DNA of 64,000 nt, from assembly GCF_001436375.1 (NCBI RefSeq), contig NZ_AZGA01000016.1, forward strand, positions 1 to 64,000, written 5' to 3'. The notes beneath the pieces were generated by a model that saw nothing but the letters and a program-made list of their open reading frames with translations, did not search any database and was not told the DNA's origin. Position numbers and translations under genes: made by a program. The DNA comes from Agrilactobacillus composti DSM 18527 = JCM 14202. Lineage in GTDB: Bacteria; Bacillota; Bacilli; Lactobacillales; Lactobacillaceae. This document shows positions 46,395 through 55,952 of the stretch, piece by piece; within the stretch, counting starts at the first letter, position 1, and every line of letters begins with the position of its first letter.

Positions 46395-47615
46395 ATGGAT
46401 AGTGAAACAAGAAGAAATGGCCCTTGGCGCCGTAATCTAACGGTGCTTTGGTTTTGTACGTTTGTAGCTGGTGTAGCTTTTAGCGAAATCAGTCCTTTTT
46501 TATCTTTATATGTTAATTCAATGGGCAACTTCACCAAGTCCCAGGTGACGATCTATAGTGGGCTAGTCTATGGGGCTGATTTTTTAGTCAACGCCTTAGT
46601 ATCCCCTTTATGGGGGAAACTAGCCGACAAAAAGGGCCGTAAAATCATGCTCTTGCGGGCAGCCTTTGGCATGACTATCACCTTTGGTTTGATGGGTTTA
46701 GCGCAAAGTGTTTGGCAGATGATCTTATTGCGGGCCATTCAAGGTATCTTTGCCGGCTATATCCCTAACGCCCAGGCCCTAATTGCCTCCCAAGCCCCGC
46801 TGGAAAAAAGCGGTATGGCCTTAAGTACTTTAACCACCGGTTATACCAGTGGCTTCTTGTTAGGTCCCATTATCGGTGGGGCCCTGGCTCAAGTTTTTTC
46901 CATCCGCATGACTTTCTTCATCACAGCAGGTTTATTATTCTTAACTTTCTTAATGAGTTGGCTCTTGGTCAAAGAAAAATTTACCCCGGTCAGCGAAACT
47001 GGCCCAAATGCCGTCAGTTACAGTTTCAAATCCCTCCCCAATCCTAAACTAATTATCATCTTATTGTTCTCAACGCTGATCGTCATGGCGGGTAACTCAT
47101 CGATTTCGCCCATCATTAGCCTTTATGTTAAGGAATTAATGCACCATGTCGGTCCAATCACGCTGGTAGCTGGGATCATTGCTGCTTTGCCAGGGATCTC
47201 CAATATTATTATGGCCCCGAGACTGGGTCGCTATGGGGATAAGCATGGGTCTGGAAAGGTTTTGCTCTTCGGCTTTACCTTTGCCACCATTGTGTACTTC
47301 CCCCAAGGGTTAATTTTAAATATTTTTATTTTAGGTTTTTTGCGCTTAATGGTAGGTATTTCCGACGCAGCTTTATTCCCAGAGATTCAAACCTTACTCA
47401 CGAAAAACACGCCAGTGAATATGACCTCTTATATTTTTAGTTGGAATCAATCCTTCTCTTCATTAGGCGCCATGTTCGGTTCGTTATTAGGTGGCTTTAT
47501 CGCTGGGATTTTTGATTACAACGCTGTCTTCATCATGACTGCCTTAATGTTGTTCTTAAATTTACTGCTAATTTGGTTCTTTGCCCCAGAAATTCGGCAT
47601 CTCAAGCGAGCTTAA
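46395..47615 (+). CDS. MFS multidrug-type exporter
   Basis: A 406-residue, 12-helix drug:H+ antiporter-1-like protein. GKLADKKGRKIMLL loop 2-3 motif, and GPIIGGALAQ in helix 5 (motif C of exporters). Related to PmrA/MdtG-type pumps. RBS GAGGTA. Lies between two permease paralogues but has its own spacing and a weak terminator, so it may not be co-regulated. Confidence 0.85.
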   Translation: MDSETRRNGPWRRNLTVLWFCTFVAGVAFSEISPFLSLYVNSMGNFTKSQVTIYSGLVYGADFLVNALVSPLWGKLADKKGRKIMLLRAAFGMTITFGLMGLAQSVWQMILLRAIQGIFAGYIPNAQALIASQAPLEKSGMALSTLTTGYTSGFLLGPIIGGALAQVFSIRMTFFITAGLLFLTFLMSWLLVKEKFTPVSETGPNAVSYSFKSLPNPKLIIILLFSTLIVMAGNSSISPIISLYVKELMHHVGPITLVAGIIAALPGISNIIMAPRLGRYGDKHGSGKVLLFGFTFATIVYFPQGLILNIFILGFLRLMVGISDAALFPEIQTLLTKNTPVNMTSYIFSWNQSFSSLGAMFGSLLGGFIAGIFDYNAVFIMTALMLFLNLLLIWFFAPEIRHLKRA

Positions 47616-47636
47616 CATCATCGCAATCACTGTTTA

Positions 47637-47663
47637 GTCGTTCTTAGAACGGCTATTTTTTTG
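47637..47663 (+). terminator. weak terminator after the MFS gene
   Basis: GTCGTTCT/AGAACGGC hairpin followed by TATTTTTTT. Confidence 0.55.
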
Positions 47664-47811
47664 TCATTGCTCACATAAGTTGAAATTAATGCTTACATCT
47701 AGCGTTACGATGAAAGCAATTCACCTATACAAGAAAATGTTTCGCTTTATCTCATTAAATTTTAATGTAAAATAACATTACAGAAAATAAACGGAAAGGT
47801 TTTGAGGGGCA

Positions 47812-49203
47812 ATGGCAATGAATACGATCAATAAAGATGGTACCAAACGCACCTTGCACAACCGTCACGTTCAAATGATTGCAATTGGCGGTACGATTGG
47901 GACAGGATTATTCTTAGGCGCCGGGAATTCGATTGCGAAAACTGGCCCATCCATCATCATCGTTTACGCTGTCTTAGGTTTATTTTTCTTCTTAATGATG
48001 CGGGCCATTGGCGAAATGCTTTATGCCAGTCCTGAGGAGCATACTTTCGTGGCTTTTATTACAAAGTATTTGGGCATTGGTCCCGGGGTATTTGCCGCTT
48101 GGAGTTATTGGCTAGGTTTAATCTTCTTGGCCATGGCTGAGCTAACCGCAATTTCCACCTATGTTCAGTACTGGTTTCCCACTTGGAATACCAGTCTGAT
48201 TCAAATCATTTTTTTGATTATCTTAGGTGCCGTGAACCTGATTGCTGCCAAAATATTTGGGGAAGCCGAATTCTGGTTTGCCATGATCAAAATTATTGCG
48301 ATTATTGCTTTAATTGCTGTCGGTTTGATGATGATTTTTACTGGCTTTAAAGATACTTCAGGCGTGCAAGCCAGTTTTGGTAATATTTTTCATAAATTCC
48401 AAATGTTTCCTAATGGTATCACTTCCTTTATTGCGGCTTTTCCCATGGTATTCTTTGCCTTCCAAGGGATTGAATTTGTGAGTATCACCATTGGCGAAAC
48501 CGAAAATCCTCGCAAAGTTTTGCCAAAAGCCGTCAATCAAACCATTTACCGGATCCTGATTTTCTACATTGGGGCGATGCTGATCATTATGAGCATCAAT
48601 CCTTGGCGGGAAATTAATCCGGCCCAAAGTCCATTTGTTCAAGTCTTTAAACTGGCTGGTCTCCCCGCTGCAGCCGCAGTTATTAACTTCGTAGTCCTGA
48701 CTTCGGCGGCCTCAGCTTTAAACAGTGCGATTTTCTCAGCGGGGCGACATTTATATACCCTATCGATGGAATCAGAAGCTGCCATGATGAAACCATTCCG
48801 CCATATCTCTAAAACTGGCGTGCCTAGTGGCGGTATCTTGTTATCCGTAGCTTTAATGTTTATTTCACCCATTATCAGCGCGATTCCTCAAATCACAAGT
48901 GCTTTTGAGTTTGTCACTTCTGTATCCAGTGATTTATATATTCTAGTTTATGGTTTGGCTATGTTAGCTCATCGCCAATATAAGAAGTCCCAAGACTTTA
49001 TGAGTACCGGCTTCTTGATGCCAGCCTATAAAATTACAAGTCCCGCAACAATTGTCTTTTTCGCGGTGATTTTCATTAGTTTATTCTTTAATCCTGGATC
49101 TATCGTGCCTGCCATTGGTGCAATCATCTGGTGCATTATCTTCGGCGGGGCAACCTGGTTGCGTTATCGGAAAACCCCAGCAGCTGTCGTTAAAGAAAAA
49201 TAA
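47812..49203 (+). CDS. amino acid permease, AAT family (paralogue 2)
   Basis: A 463-residue APC carrier, close paralogue of the 44818-46203 product; the differences are mostly conservative (for example MFKLAGLPAAAAV is identical, FIAKYLGM versus FITKYLGI). Start taken at 47812 by homology, with AAAGGTTTTGAGGGG upstream; ATG at 47818 is better spaced from GAGGGG and also possible. Strong terminator follows. Confidence 0.85.
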   Translation: MAMNTINKDGTKRTLHNRHVQMIAIGGTIGTGLFLGAGNSIAKTGPSIIIVYAVLGLFFFLMMRAIGEMLYASPEEHTFVAFITKYLGIGPGVFAAWSYWLGLIFLAMAELTAISTYVQYWFPTWNTSLIQIIFLIILGAVNLIAAKIFGEAEFWFAMIKIIAIIALIAVGLMMIFTGFKDTSGVQASFGNIFHKFQMFPNGITSFIAAFPMVFFAFQGIEFVSITIGETENPRKVLPKAVNQTIYRILIFYIGAMLIIMSINPWREINPAQSPFVQVFKLAGLPAAAAVINFVVLTSAASALNSAIFSAGRHLYTLSMESEAAMMKPFRHISKTGVPSGGILLSVALMFISPIISAIPQITSAFEFVTSVSSDLYILVYGLAMLAHRQYKKSQDFMSTGFLMPAYKITSPATIVFFAVIFISLFFNPGSIVPAIGAIIWCIIFGGATWLRYRKTPAAVVKEK

Positions 49204-49208
49204 CCATA

Positions 49209-49248
49209 TAAAAAGCTGGCCCAACATTTTTCGTTGAGCCAGCTTTTT
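49209..49248 (+). terminator. permease 2 terminator
   Basis: AAAAAGCTGGCCCAAC pairs with GTTGAGCCAGCTTTTT, with one mismatch. Confidence 0.88.
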
Positions 49249-49252
49249 AAAT

Positions 49253-49310
49253 ACAAAAGACGTTCACCGAAATGAACGTCTCCCTGCCTTTTGTCCAATG
49301 ACAAAGGTCT
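49253..49310 (-). terminator. terminator of the merR-SDR-CMD operon
   Basis: Two hairpins on the minus strand: one with CCTTTGTC/GACAAAAGG arms (49286-49309), then AGACGTTCA/TGAACGTCT (49258-49281) followed by TTTTGTATTT. Confidence 0.65.
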
Positions 49311-49372
49311 TTTTAAAATCTATAGGTTTGGCACCGACAAGAATCATAACATATTCCTTAGCCAAGCACAAA

Positions 49373-49687
49373 TTATTTATAAATCTCTTTGGCATACCCA
49401 AAAGCAGACCATGCTTTGGGCCAGCCGGCGTAAAAAGCCAAGTGGGTAATCAACTCAACCATTTCTGTTTTAGTAACACCATTTTCTTTGGCAATCCGCA
49501 TGTGATCTTTTAACTGGGGGACACCCTGGGTCAATAAGCTAGCGACCGTAATCAAACTACGATCATGGGCGGGCATTTCCGCTGCTCGAGACCAGACTTC
49601 ACCAAATAAGACATCATCATTTAGTTCGGCAAACTTTGGCGCGAACTCGCCTAAATTATCGCGACCTGCTGTTTGTTTCTTTACCAT
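49373..49687 (-). CDS. carboxymuconolactone decarboxylase family protein
   Basis: A 104-residue small helical protein of the CMD/AhpD superfamily (LITVASLLTQG, ELITHLAFYAGWPKAWSAF). It lacks the CxxC of AhpD, so it is not an obvious peroxidase; small CMD proteins of this kind in lactic acid bacteria are uncharacterised. ATG at 49687 with AGGTGG 8 bases upstream; the in-frame GTG at 49699 lies in that site. 12 bases after the SDR gene, third in the operon. Confidence 0.8.
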   Translation of the reverse strand: MVKKQTAGRDNLGEFAPKFAELNDDVLFGEVWSRAAEMPAHDRSLITVASLLTQGVPQLKDHMRIAKENGVTKTEMVELITHLAFYAGWPKAWSAFGYAKEIYK

Positions 49688-49699
49688 ATATGCTACCAC

Positions 49700-50443
49700 C
49701 TAACCTTGTTTTGTTGGATAAATTGTAAATTCACTGACGTTCACATCTTCTGGCTGATCAATGGCAAAATTCACCACGTTGGCCACAGCATCTGGCCCAA
49801 TACCGACTTGATCATAAAGTTGAGCCATGCCTTTGAGTGTTGCTTGATCAGAAATTGTGCCCATTACTTCGGTGTTAATAGCCCCTGGATATAATGTCAC
49901 TGCCCGGATATTAGTGCCTTCGGCAGCACTTTCCATGCGGATGACCTCCATGAGGTTCTTAACGGCAAACTTCGTGGCCCCATAGACGCCTGCACCGGGG
50001 TAGTTTTTCAATCCGGCCACAGAGGATGTGGTGATGATTTGGCCGTGTTTTTGGGTCGTAAAATCAGGCATCACGGCGGCAATACCGTTTAAGACACCCT
50101 TTAAGTTAATATCGATCATGTCATCCCATTCTTTGGTATGCAAAGCACTAATTGGGGAACTCGGGGCAATACCGGCATTGTTAAATAACACATCAATGCC
50201 CCCAAATTCCGTCTTGGCTAAAGCCACCAACGCTTGTAGATCCGCTGCTCGGCGCACATCAGTGGCGCGGTAAGCCACTTGGCCCCCGGCAGCACGAATG
50301 CTTGCCGCAATCTCTGCCAAGCGGCTCTCGCGCCGGGCACCTAAAATTACTTTGGCCCCATTTTTTGCCAACAATTTAGCTGTTGCTTCACCAATGCCAG
50401 AAGAAGCCCCAGTGATCACAACGACTTTGTTTTGAACTGTCAT
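49700..50443 (-). CDS. SDR family oxidoreductase
   Basis: A 247-residue classical short-chain dehydrogenase. TGASSGIG cofactor motif, NNAGI, catalytic Ser in TTSSVAG and YGATKFAVK (Tyr/Lys). Likely NADP-dependent reductase of a carbonyl compound. RBS AAAGGAG. With the MerR regulator and CMD protein it forms an operon probably induced by a reactive aldehyde or electrophile. Confidence 0.88.
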   Translation of the reverse strand: MTVQNKVVVITGASSGIGEATAKLLAKNGAKVILGARRESRLAEIAASIRAAGGQVAYRATDVRRAADLQALVALAKTEFGGIDVLFNNAGIAPSSPISALHTKEWDDMIDINLKGVLNGIAAVMPDFTTQKHGQIITTSSVAGLKNYPGAGVYGATKFAVKNLMEVIRMESAAEGTNIRAVTLYPGAINTEVMGTISDQATLKGMAQLYDQVGIGPDAVANVVNFAIDQPEDVNVSEFTIYPTKQG

Positions 50444-50536
50444 ATCAATCTACTCCTTTACTGTTGCGTCCGTGCCACCTATAAGCTTATGCCTACATTA
50501 CCGCTCACAGTCCCTGGGAAGTCAAGTGATTTGCCT

Positions 50537-50956
50537 TTATTCAAACCGTTTTAAGTAAGTTTCAAAACTTTCTGTTTCAGCAATACTGGCATCAAGTTTG
50601 CCATCATACCAGTCAATTTTATGATTCAACACTTGCAGATTGGCTTGACGTTCGGCAATCTCAGCCTCACAGTCTTTTTGAGCTTGTGCCAATAACGCCC
50701 GTCGAGCTGGAATCGTCGCATCCCCAGCTGCCCGCAGTGCCACGTATTCTTTTAACGCAGTAATTTTCATCCCCGTCCCCTTTAGATGCAAGACAAACCC
50801 AATCCACTTAATATCTGCCGTTGTGTAATAACGCATCCCGTTGTGGTCCCGATGAGGTTTAATAATGCCCTCATTTTCATAATAACGTAAGGTGAAGGTG
50901 GACAATCCCACTAAGCGGCTGAATTCACTAATTTTATACTTTTTAACACGCGTCAT
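50537..50956 (-). CDS. MerR family regulator (AdhR-like)
   Basis: A 139-residue MerR protein. N-terminal winged helix (KISEFSRLVGLSTFTLRYYENEGII), then a dimerising coiled coil (about residues 80-120). No effector cysteines are visible, so an AdhR-type or general ligand sensor. RBS AGGAAGGGG. First gene of the operon, behind a 19-bp-spacer promoter with a dyad typical of its own regulator class. Confidence 0.88.
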   Translation of the reverse strand: MTRVKKYKISEFSRLVGLSTFTLRYYENEGIIKPHRDHNGMRYYTTADIKWIGFVLHLKGTGMKITALKEYVALRAAGDATIPARRALLAQAQKDCEAEIAERQANLQVLNHKIDWYDGKLDASIAETESFETYLKRFE

Positions 50957-50989
50957 TCAACATCCCCTTCCTTTAATTAAATCAATTCT

Positions 50990-51020
50990 ATCATAAGTCT
51001 TATAGTACACTCTAAGTCAA
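50990..51020 (-). promoter_or_regulatory. MerR-type promoter with dyad operator
   Basis: TTGACT (51020-51015), 19 bases, TATGAT (50995-50990) on the minus strand. The spacer contains CTTATAGTACACTCTAAG (50999-51016), symmetric at 14 of 18 positions. A long spacer with a centred dyad is the mark of MerR activation. Confidence 0.8.
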
Positions 51021-51201
51021 GGATTCCTTTAAAAAATAATAATCGAATTACCGCATATTCTTAGTCTTTTATTACATTTATGAAAATAACCTTGTGAAAG
51101 ACTGCCTTTGCATTATTGAAAACTTTGCACTACAGTAGATATATGTCCAATATTCATAAAAATTTTCATTCTTTTCAATGATTTAAGGAGGAATACTAAT
51201 T

Positions 51202-52659
51202 ATGGAAAATCATCATGAATTTAGCCATCGCGCAATTAGTTTACCAACCAAATCAGAGAAAACAGTCGCTTCACCTATTTCTAAATCTAAAAAAGATGCC
51301 CATAGGCGCTTGAGATTTATCTCTGTTATCGCAACATTTGGTGGTTTACTTTTTGGTTATGATACAGGGGTAATCAATGGGGCACTGCCCTTTATGAGCA
51401 AAGCCAGTGAGTTGAATATGAACCCAGTCACTGAAGGCTTGGTCGCCAGTTCGTTAACGCTAGGAGCCGCCTTTGGGGCTATTTTAACCGGTAGAATCGC
51501 TGATAGACGGGGTCGGCGTAAAGTCATCATGAGCCTAGCCGTTATTTTTGTGGCAGCTACGATTGCTTCGGCCCTATCGCCCAATGCCAACTTCTTAATT
51601 GGCGCCCGGGCTTTATTAGGCCTAGCAGTTGGTGGGGCTTCGGTAACCGTCCCAACCTTCTTAGCGGAAATCGCCCCACCGGCTTTAAGAGGTAGTTTAG
51701 TCGTTCAAAATGATGTGATGATCGTATCCGGCCAACTGTTGGCATTTATCTTCAATGCGATCCTCGGGACCACTTTAGGTGCCGTTGCTGGGATTTGGCG
51801 GTGGATGATCGTTTTAGCCACAATTCCAGCCATCATTCTTTGGATCGGAATGAACTTTGTACCCGAATCGCCCCACTGGTTAGTAGAAACCGGTAAAACG
51901 CAGCGGGCTTTAAAAGTGTTACGGGAAATCCGGGGTGAAGAACAAGCCCAAGTGGAATTACACAGTTTGGAAAAAACCGTTGCCCATTCCAAATCCATTA
52001 AAAATATAACCTTTAAAGATTTACGCAAGCCCTGGGTCACCCGCTTAATCATCATCGGGGTTGGCTTAGGCATCATGCAACAAATCGTTGGGGTCAATGT
52101 GATGATGTATTATGGCACAACGATTTTACAAAAGTCTGGCTTCGGTCAAAATGGCAGTTTGATCGCCAATATTTTAAATGGGGTCACCTCCGTCATTGCA
52201 ACGCTGGTTACCATGCGGCTAATGTACCATCATAAACGCCGGCCCATGTTGTTAACTGGCTTGATTGGGACCATGTTCTCCCTATTGGGTATCACCTTAA
52301 TTAGTAACTTTTTAGCCGCCAGTCCGTTATTGCCTTACCTCACCATTACCTTCACGGTCATTTACTTAGCCTTCTTCCAAGGGGCAGTTGGTCCCTTGAC
52401 TTGGACGTTACTGTCCGAAATTTATCCGGAGTCCATTCGGGGGTTAGGCATGGGCTTTGCCACATTCTTCTTATGGATCGCCAATTTCTTTGTCGGCTTC
52501 TTATTCCCAATTTCAGTGGCTCAGTTAGGTATGACTGCGACTTTCTTGATCTTTGTGGGCTTAAATATTATTTCATTTATATTTGCTTATAAATTCGCCC
52601 CAGAAACCGCGGGGAAATCCCTCGAAACTATTGAATCTGAAAGTAAATTGAAGGGCTAA
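51202..52659 (+). CDS. sugar porter family MFS transporter
   Basis: A 485-residue, 12-helix sugar:H+ symporter. Signatures: [35 protein letters not shown], and the C-terminal PETAGKSLE. It most resembles the XylE/IolT group, so pentose or inositol are candidates. An N-terminal cytoplasmic tail of about 35 residues is unusually long. RBS AAGGAGG. The following gene encodes a TIM-barrel epimerase-like protein, but a terminator lies between them. Confidence 0.88.
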   Translation: MENHHEFSHRAISLPTKSEKTVASPISKSKKDAHRRLRFISVIATFGGLLFGYDTGVINGALPFMSKASELNMNPVTEGLVASSLTLGAAFGAILTGRIADRRGRRKVIMSLAVIFVAATIASALSPNANFLIGARALLGLAVGGASVTVPTFLAEIAPPALRGSLVVQNDVMIVSGQLLAFIFNAILGTTLGAVAGIWRWMIVLATIPAIILWIGMNFVPESPHWLVETGKTQRALKVLREIRGEEQAQVELHSLEKTVAHSKSIKNITFKDLRKPWVTRLIIIGVGLGIMQQIVGVNVMMYYGTTILQKSGFGQNGSLIANILNGVTSVIATLVTMRLMYHHKRRPMLLTGLIGTMFSLLGITLISNFLAASPLLPYLTITFTVIYLAFFQGAVGPLTWTLLSEIYPESIRGLGMGFATFFLWIANFFVGFLFPISVAQLGMTATFLIFVGLNIISFIFAYKFAPETAGKSLETIESESKLKG

Positions 52660-52664
52660 TCACC

Positions 52665-52705
52665 AACAGATTGCCAGCTTTTAACCTAGGCTAGCAATCT
52701 GTTTT
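52665..52705 (+). terminator. terminator after the sugar porter
   Basis: AACAGATTGC with complement (52665-52674/52694-52702), then TTTT. Confidence 0.75.
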
Positions 52706-52744
52706 GCGTTATCCTATAGATAAGTAACAGATAAGGAGGCCACT

Positions 52745-53569
52745 ATGTTCCCTCATTTAGGTTTAAAAGCTAGTACTGATCCGCAACAAGTCAACGAACG
52801 CTTACAATATCACCCAGATGTTTTCGAGTTTTACACTGACCGCCAGGATGTGACCGATTCTGGATTGATTCATCTAACCAAAATGATTCGCCTGGTTCAA
52901 GATCAAGGTATCCAGCATATTATCATCCACCATCCCATGCGCTTTGGCAAATATCACAATGAACTTTTTGTGGATGCCACCAAAATGTTGGACCAATACA
53001 ATTTCTTGATGGCAGGTACTGAACGCTTAATCAAACTTGCCGTACAAGAAAATGTCCAATTGCTGGTCCATGGTGCTTACAACGAGCCTTTGGCCTTTAT
53101 TCAACAATTTTATCCCGATGTTCAAACGGCCCAAGCTCTAGTCTTTAAACGGCTGGATTACTTCTTTGCTTTAGGAGGTGATCACATTATGTTTGAAAAC
53201 TCGATTTCTCCAGTTTTTGCCTATGGCGATGCGACCACTGAAGCTTTAGTGATTCAAAAGAAATATCGCTTATGTTTCGATGTCAGCCATGCCTTTATTT
53301 ACAATCATGGCGATAATGCAAAATTGCAGGCTAGTCTCAAGCGTTTAGCCCCACAAATCGTCCACTATCATCTAGTGGATTCCATGGGTCTAAGCCATGA
53401 TAGTTTACCCTTAGGTCAAGGTAAAATTGATTGGGCAAAGGTTTATCCCCTCTTAAACCAGCAGGCTACCAATATCTTTGAAATCAATTTAAAAAACCAA
53501 CTAGATTCAAAAGAAATGCGAGACAGCTACCACTATCTTTTAACCATCCAACAAAATTTAGCGCATTAA
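52745..53569 (+). CDS. sugar phosphate isomerase/epimerase-like TIM-barrel protein
   Basis: A 274-residue AP-endonuclease-2/xylose-isomerase-like barrel. Metal-site residues look conserved: HIIIHHP, Glu in MFENSIS, FDVSHAF with His, IVHYHLVDS, and FEINL. It probably isomerises or epimerises a sugar or inositol derivative. A deoxyribonuclease or UvdE-type function is the alternative. RBS AAGGAGG. Confidence 0.7.
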   Translation: MFPHLGLKASTDPQQVNERLQYHPDVFEFYTDRQDVTDSGLIHLTKMIRLVQDQGIQHIIIHHPMRFGKYHNELFVDATKMLDQYNFLMAGTERLIKLAVQENVQLLVHGAYNEPLAFIQQFYPDVQTAQALVFKRLDYFFALGGDHIMFENSISPVFAYGDATTEALVIQKKYRLCFDVSHAFIYNHGDNAKLQASLKRLAPQIVHYHLVDSMGLSHDSLPLGQGKIDWAKVYPLLNQQATNIFEINLKNQLDSKEMRDSYHYLLTIQQNLAH

Positions 53570-53614
53570 AATAAGGTGCCCTGAACAACAGTCGTTGTCC
53601 AAGACACCTTATTT
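53568..53614. terminator. bidirectional terminator
   Basis: AAATAAGGTG...CACCTTATTT stem between convergent genes. Confidence 0.85.
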
Positions 53615-53625
53615 AAATATTATTG

Positions 53626-55062
53626 TTAATCTTGTGGTAATAAGGCTGGTGCTACTAGGCCACCAAATTTATTTTCAGGTAACTTGCCTTCTGGGTCAGG
53701 GTTTTTAACCACTAACTCCCGGTTAACGAAACTATAGATACATTCGTCCCCTAATTCACGGCCATAACCAGACATCTTGATCCCACCAAATGGAATTTCT
53801 GGCAAGGTGCTTAAGAAGGTGTTGACAAACATCATCCCAGTTTCAATTTTGGCAGCTACTTCAGCGCCATGTTGTGCATCGCCACTATAAACGATCCCAC
53901 CTAAACCTAAGTGTGAATCATTCGCTAATTCAATAGCAGCTGCTTCATCTTTAACTTTATAAACTTGGGCAACTGGGCCAAACATTTCTTGATAGTAAGC
54001 TGGATTATCTTTGGTAATATCTGTCAAAATAGTAGGTTGGAAGAATTGGCCATCTAAATCAACGGGTTCATTACCATAATAAACTTTTGCACCAGCCGCA
54101 ATGGCTTCGTCAACTTGTTTTTGAAGTTTATTTTTGTTCTTTTCAGTACACATTGGTGCCAATGTTGTTGTTGGATCCATGGGATCCCCCATTTTAACAT
54201 TTGCAAATTGTTCTGCTAAGTTCTTGATAAAACGATCATAATTCTTTTCAGTAACGATGAAGCGTTTAGATGAAGTACATACTTGCCCACAGTTGTAAAG
54301 CCGTGCAGCAGCAGAGACCTTTTCCACTTCATCCATGTTCGCATCATCTAAGACGATAAAGGCATCGTTACCGCCTAATTCCATCGTAGATTTCTTTAAA
54401 TTCTTACCAGCTTCTGCGGCAACGGCTTTCCCGCCCCGTTCAGAACCAGTCAAACAGACACCTTGAATTCTTGGATCAGCGATAACATCAGCCACTTGAT
54501 CATAGCTTAGGAATAAGTTCTTAAAGCTACCAACCGGTGCACCGGCTTTTTCAACAGCTGCTTCAAAAGCCAAAGCAGAGCCTGGTGTGTTCGCAGCATG
54601 TTTTAAGACCATTGGATTCCCAGCAGCAAAGTAAGGGGCAAAGACCCGCATAATTTGATAATAAGGGAAGTTCCATGGTTCAACAGCCATCAAAACCCCA
54701 TAAGGCCGATTCAAGATTTGAGCTTGTCCAGATAATGTTTGGACAGACTCTGGTGCCAGTAAGCGTTCTGCATTAGCGGCATAATATTCGGCGATATCCG
54801 CGCAAATGGCAACTTCACCTAAAGCTTCATTGTAAAGCTTGCCCATGTCTTCAACGAGCGGTTTTGCTAATTGCTCAGCATCTTTAATAAAAATTTGGCT
54901 GAGTTTATGTAAAATTTTTGCTCGTGGAGCGACGGGGTCATCACGCATGGATTTGTATAAGTTATAAGCATTTGCCAAAGTTTGTTCAATTTCATCTGGG
55001 GTACTGTTATCGTATTGCTTTACGATCTCGTTAGTATAAGGATTCACTGTTGCATAAGCCAT
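53626..55062 (-). CDS. NAD(P)-dependent aldehyde dehydrogenase (succinate-semialdehyde type)
   Basis: A 478-residue ALDH. Cofactor region LTGSERGGKAV, catalytic Glu in MELGGNDAF, catalytic Cys in NCGQVCTSSKRF, and the PFGGIKMSGYGRELG tail. Annotation in lactobacilli is usually succinate-semialdehyde dehydrogenase; the true substrate is uncertain. RBS GGAGG. Divergent from the isochorismatase-like gene; promoter with cre-like/palindromic sequence. Confidence 0.88.
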   Translation of the reverse strand: MAYATVNPYTNEIVKQYDNSTPDEIEQTLANAYNLYKSMRDDPVAPRAKILHKLSQIFIKDAEQLAKPLVEDMGKLYNEALGEVAICADIAEYYAANAERLLAPESVQTLSGQAQILNRPYGVLMAVEPWNFPYYQIMRVFAPYFAAGNPMVLKHAANTPGSALAFEAAVEKAGAPVGSFKNLFLSYDQVADVIADPRIQGVCLTGSERGGKAVAAEAGKNLKKSTMELGGNDAFIVLDDANMDEVEKVSAAARLYNCGQVCTSSKRFIVTEKNYDRFIKNLAEQFANVKMGDPMDPTTTLAPMCTEKNKNKLQKQVDEAIAAGAKVYYGNEPVDLDGQFFQPTILTDITKDNPAYYQEMFGPVAQVYKVKDEAAAIELANDSHLGLGGIVYSGDAQHGAEVAAKIETGMMFVNTFLSTLPEIPFGGIKMSGYGRELGDECIYSFVNRELVVKNPDPEGKLPENKFGGLVAPALLPQD

Positions 55063-55091
55063 TATAAAACCTCCAAAAAATTGATTATGCC

Positions 55092-55117
55092 AAAAAACGT
55101 TTTTTAAAGCGCTTACC
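55092..55117. promoter_or_regulatory. palindrome and cre-like site in the ALDH leader
   Basis: AAAAAACGTTTTTT (55092-55105) is a perfect palindrome. TTAAAGCGCTTACC (55104-55117) matches cre on the minus strand with two mismatches. Both lie just downstream of the ALDH -10. Confidence 0.45.
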
Positions 55118-55127
55118 TGACAAATTT

Positions 55128-55156
55128 ATTGTAACAACTACCCCTACTTATAGCAA
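55128..55156 (-). promoter_or_regulatory. ALDH promoter
   Basis: TTGCTA (55156-55151), 17 bases, TACAAT (55133-55128) on the minus strand. Confidence 0.65.
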
Positions 55157-55283
55157 CTATTTTTTTCAAAAAAGTACGTAAATATTGCGGTCTAGACAGT
55201 AAGGCATATTTCAACGCGAACTGAAAAACTTGTGGTAGACTATTGGTGAAATATTAATCTAGTTATTAAATGGAGGGTTTATT

Positions 55284-55904
55284 ATGGCAAGTTATCCACG
55301 TCGTGATCCTGAAACTGATTCATTGATTACCCCTGAAAATAGTGTCTTGTTAATCATTGATTATCAACCCACCCAAATTAATTCTATCAATTCCATGAAT
55401 CACGCCCAATTAATTAAAGAAGAAAGTCTAGTTGCCCAATTAGCTAAGGCCTATGATGTCCCCATCGTATTATCGACGGTCAATGTTAAAAGTGGTCGCA
55501 ACCAAGACACTGTGCCCCAACTCAAGAAAATTTTAGGTGATATCCCATCTTATGATCGCTCTTCTATCAATGCTTGGCAGGATAAAGACTTTGTAGAAGC
55601 CGTTAAAGCTACCGGCCGTAAGAAAATCTTGATCACTGCTTTATGGACAGAGGCTTGTCTCACGTTCCCAACGTTAGATGCCTTAAAAGAAGGATATGAG
55701 GTTTATCCTATCGTGGATTCCGTTGGTGGCACTTCTCCAGTTGCCCATGAAACAGCCCTACGCCGGGTTGAACAAGCTGGTGCCCAATTAATCAGCTTTG
55801 CGCAATTGGCTTGTGAATGGCAGCGCGACTGGAATCGAACTGAGTATGTGCCGGGCTTTGTCCAAGCACTCATTGATGCTGGTATCTTCATTAACTTATC
55901 TTAA
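55284..55904 (+). CDS. isochorismatase family cysteine hydrolase (YcaC-like)
   Basis: A 206-residue cysteine hydrolase with Asp in LLIIDYQPTQ, Lys in GRKKILITALWTE and the nucleophile Cys in TEACLTFP. The fold and VDSVGGTSPVAHETAL pattern match YcaC-type members rather than nicotinamidase. Substrate unknown. RBS GGAGG. Confidence 0.83.
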   Translation: MASYPRRDPETDSLITPENSVLLIIDYQPTQINSINSMNHAQLIKEESLVAQLAKAYDVPIVLSTVNVKSGRNQDTVPQLKKILGDIPSYDRSSINAWQDKDFVEAVKATGRKKILITALWTEACLTFPTLDALKEGYEVYPIVDSVGGTSPVAHETALRRVEQAGAQLISFAQLACEWQRDWNRTEYVPGFVQALIDAGIFINLS

Positions 55905-55909
55905 ATATC

Positions 55910-55952
55910 AAATAGACCTGTCTACACACAAAGTAGGCAGGTCTATTTTTTA
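55910..55952. terminator. bidirectional terminator
   Basis: AATAGACCTG.CTAC with GTAG.CAGGTCTATT, between convergent isochorismatase and CorA genes. Confidence 0.9.
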
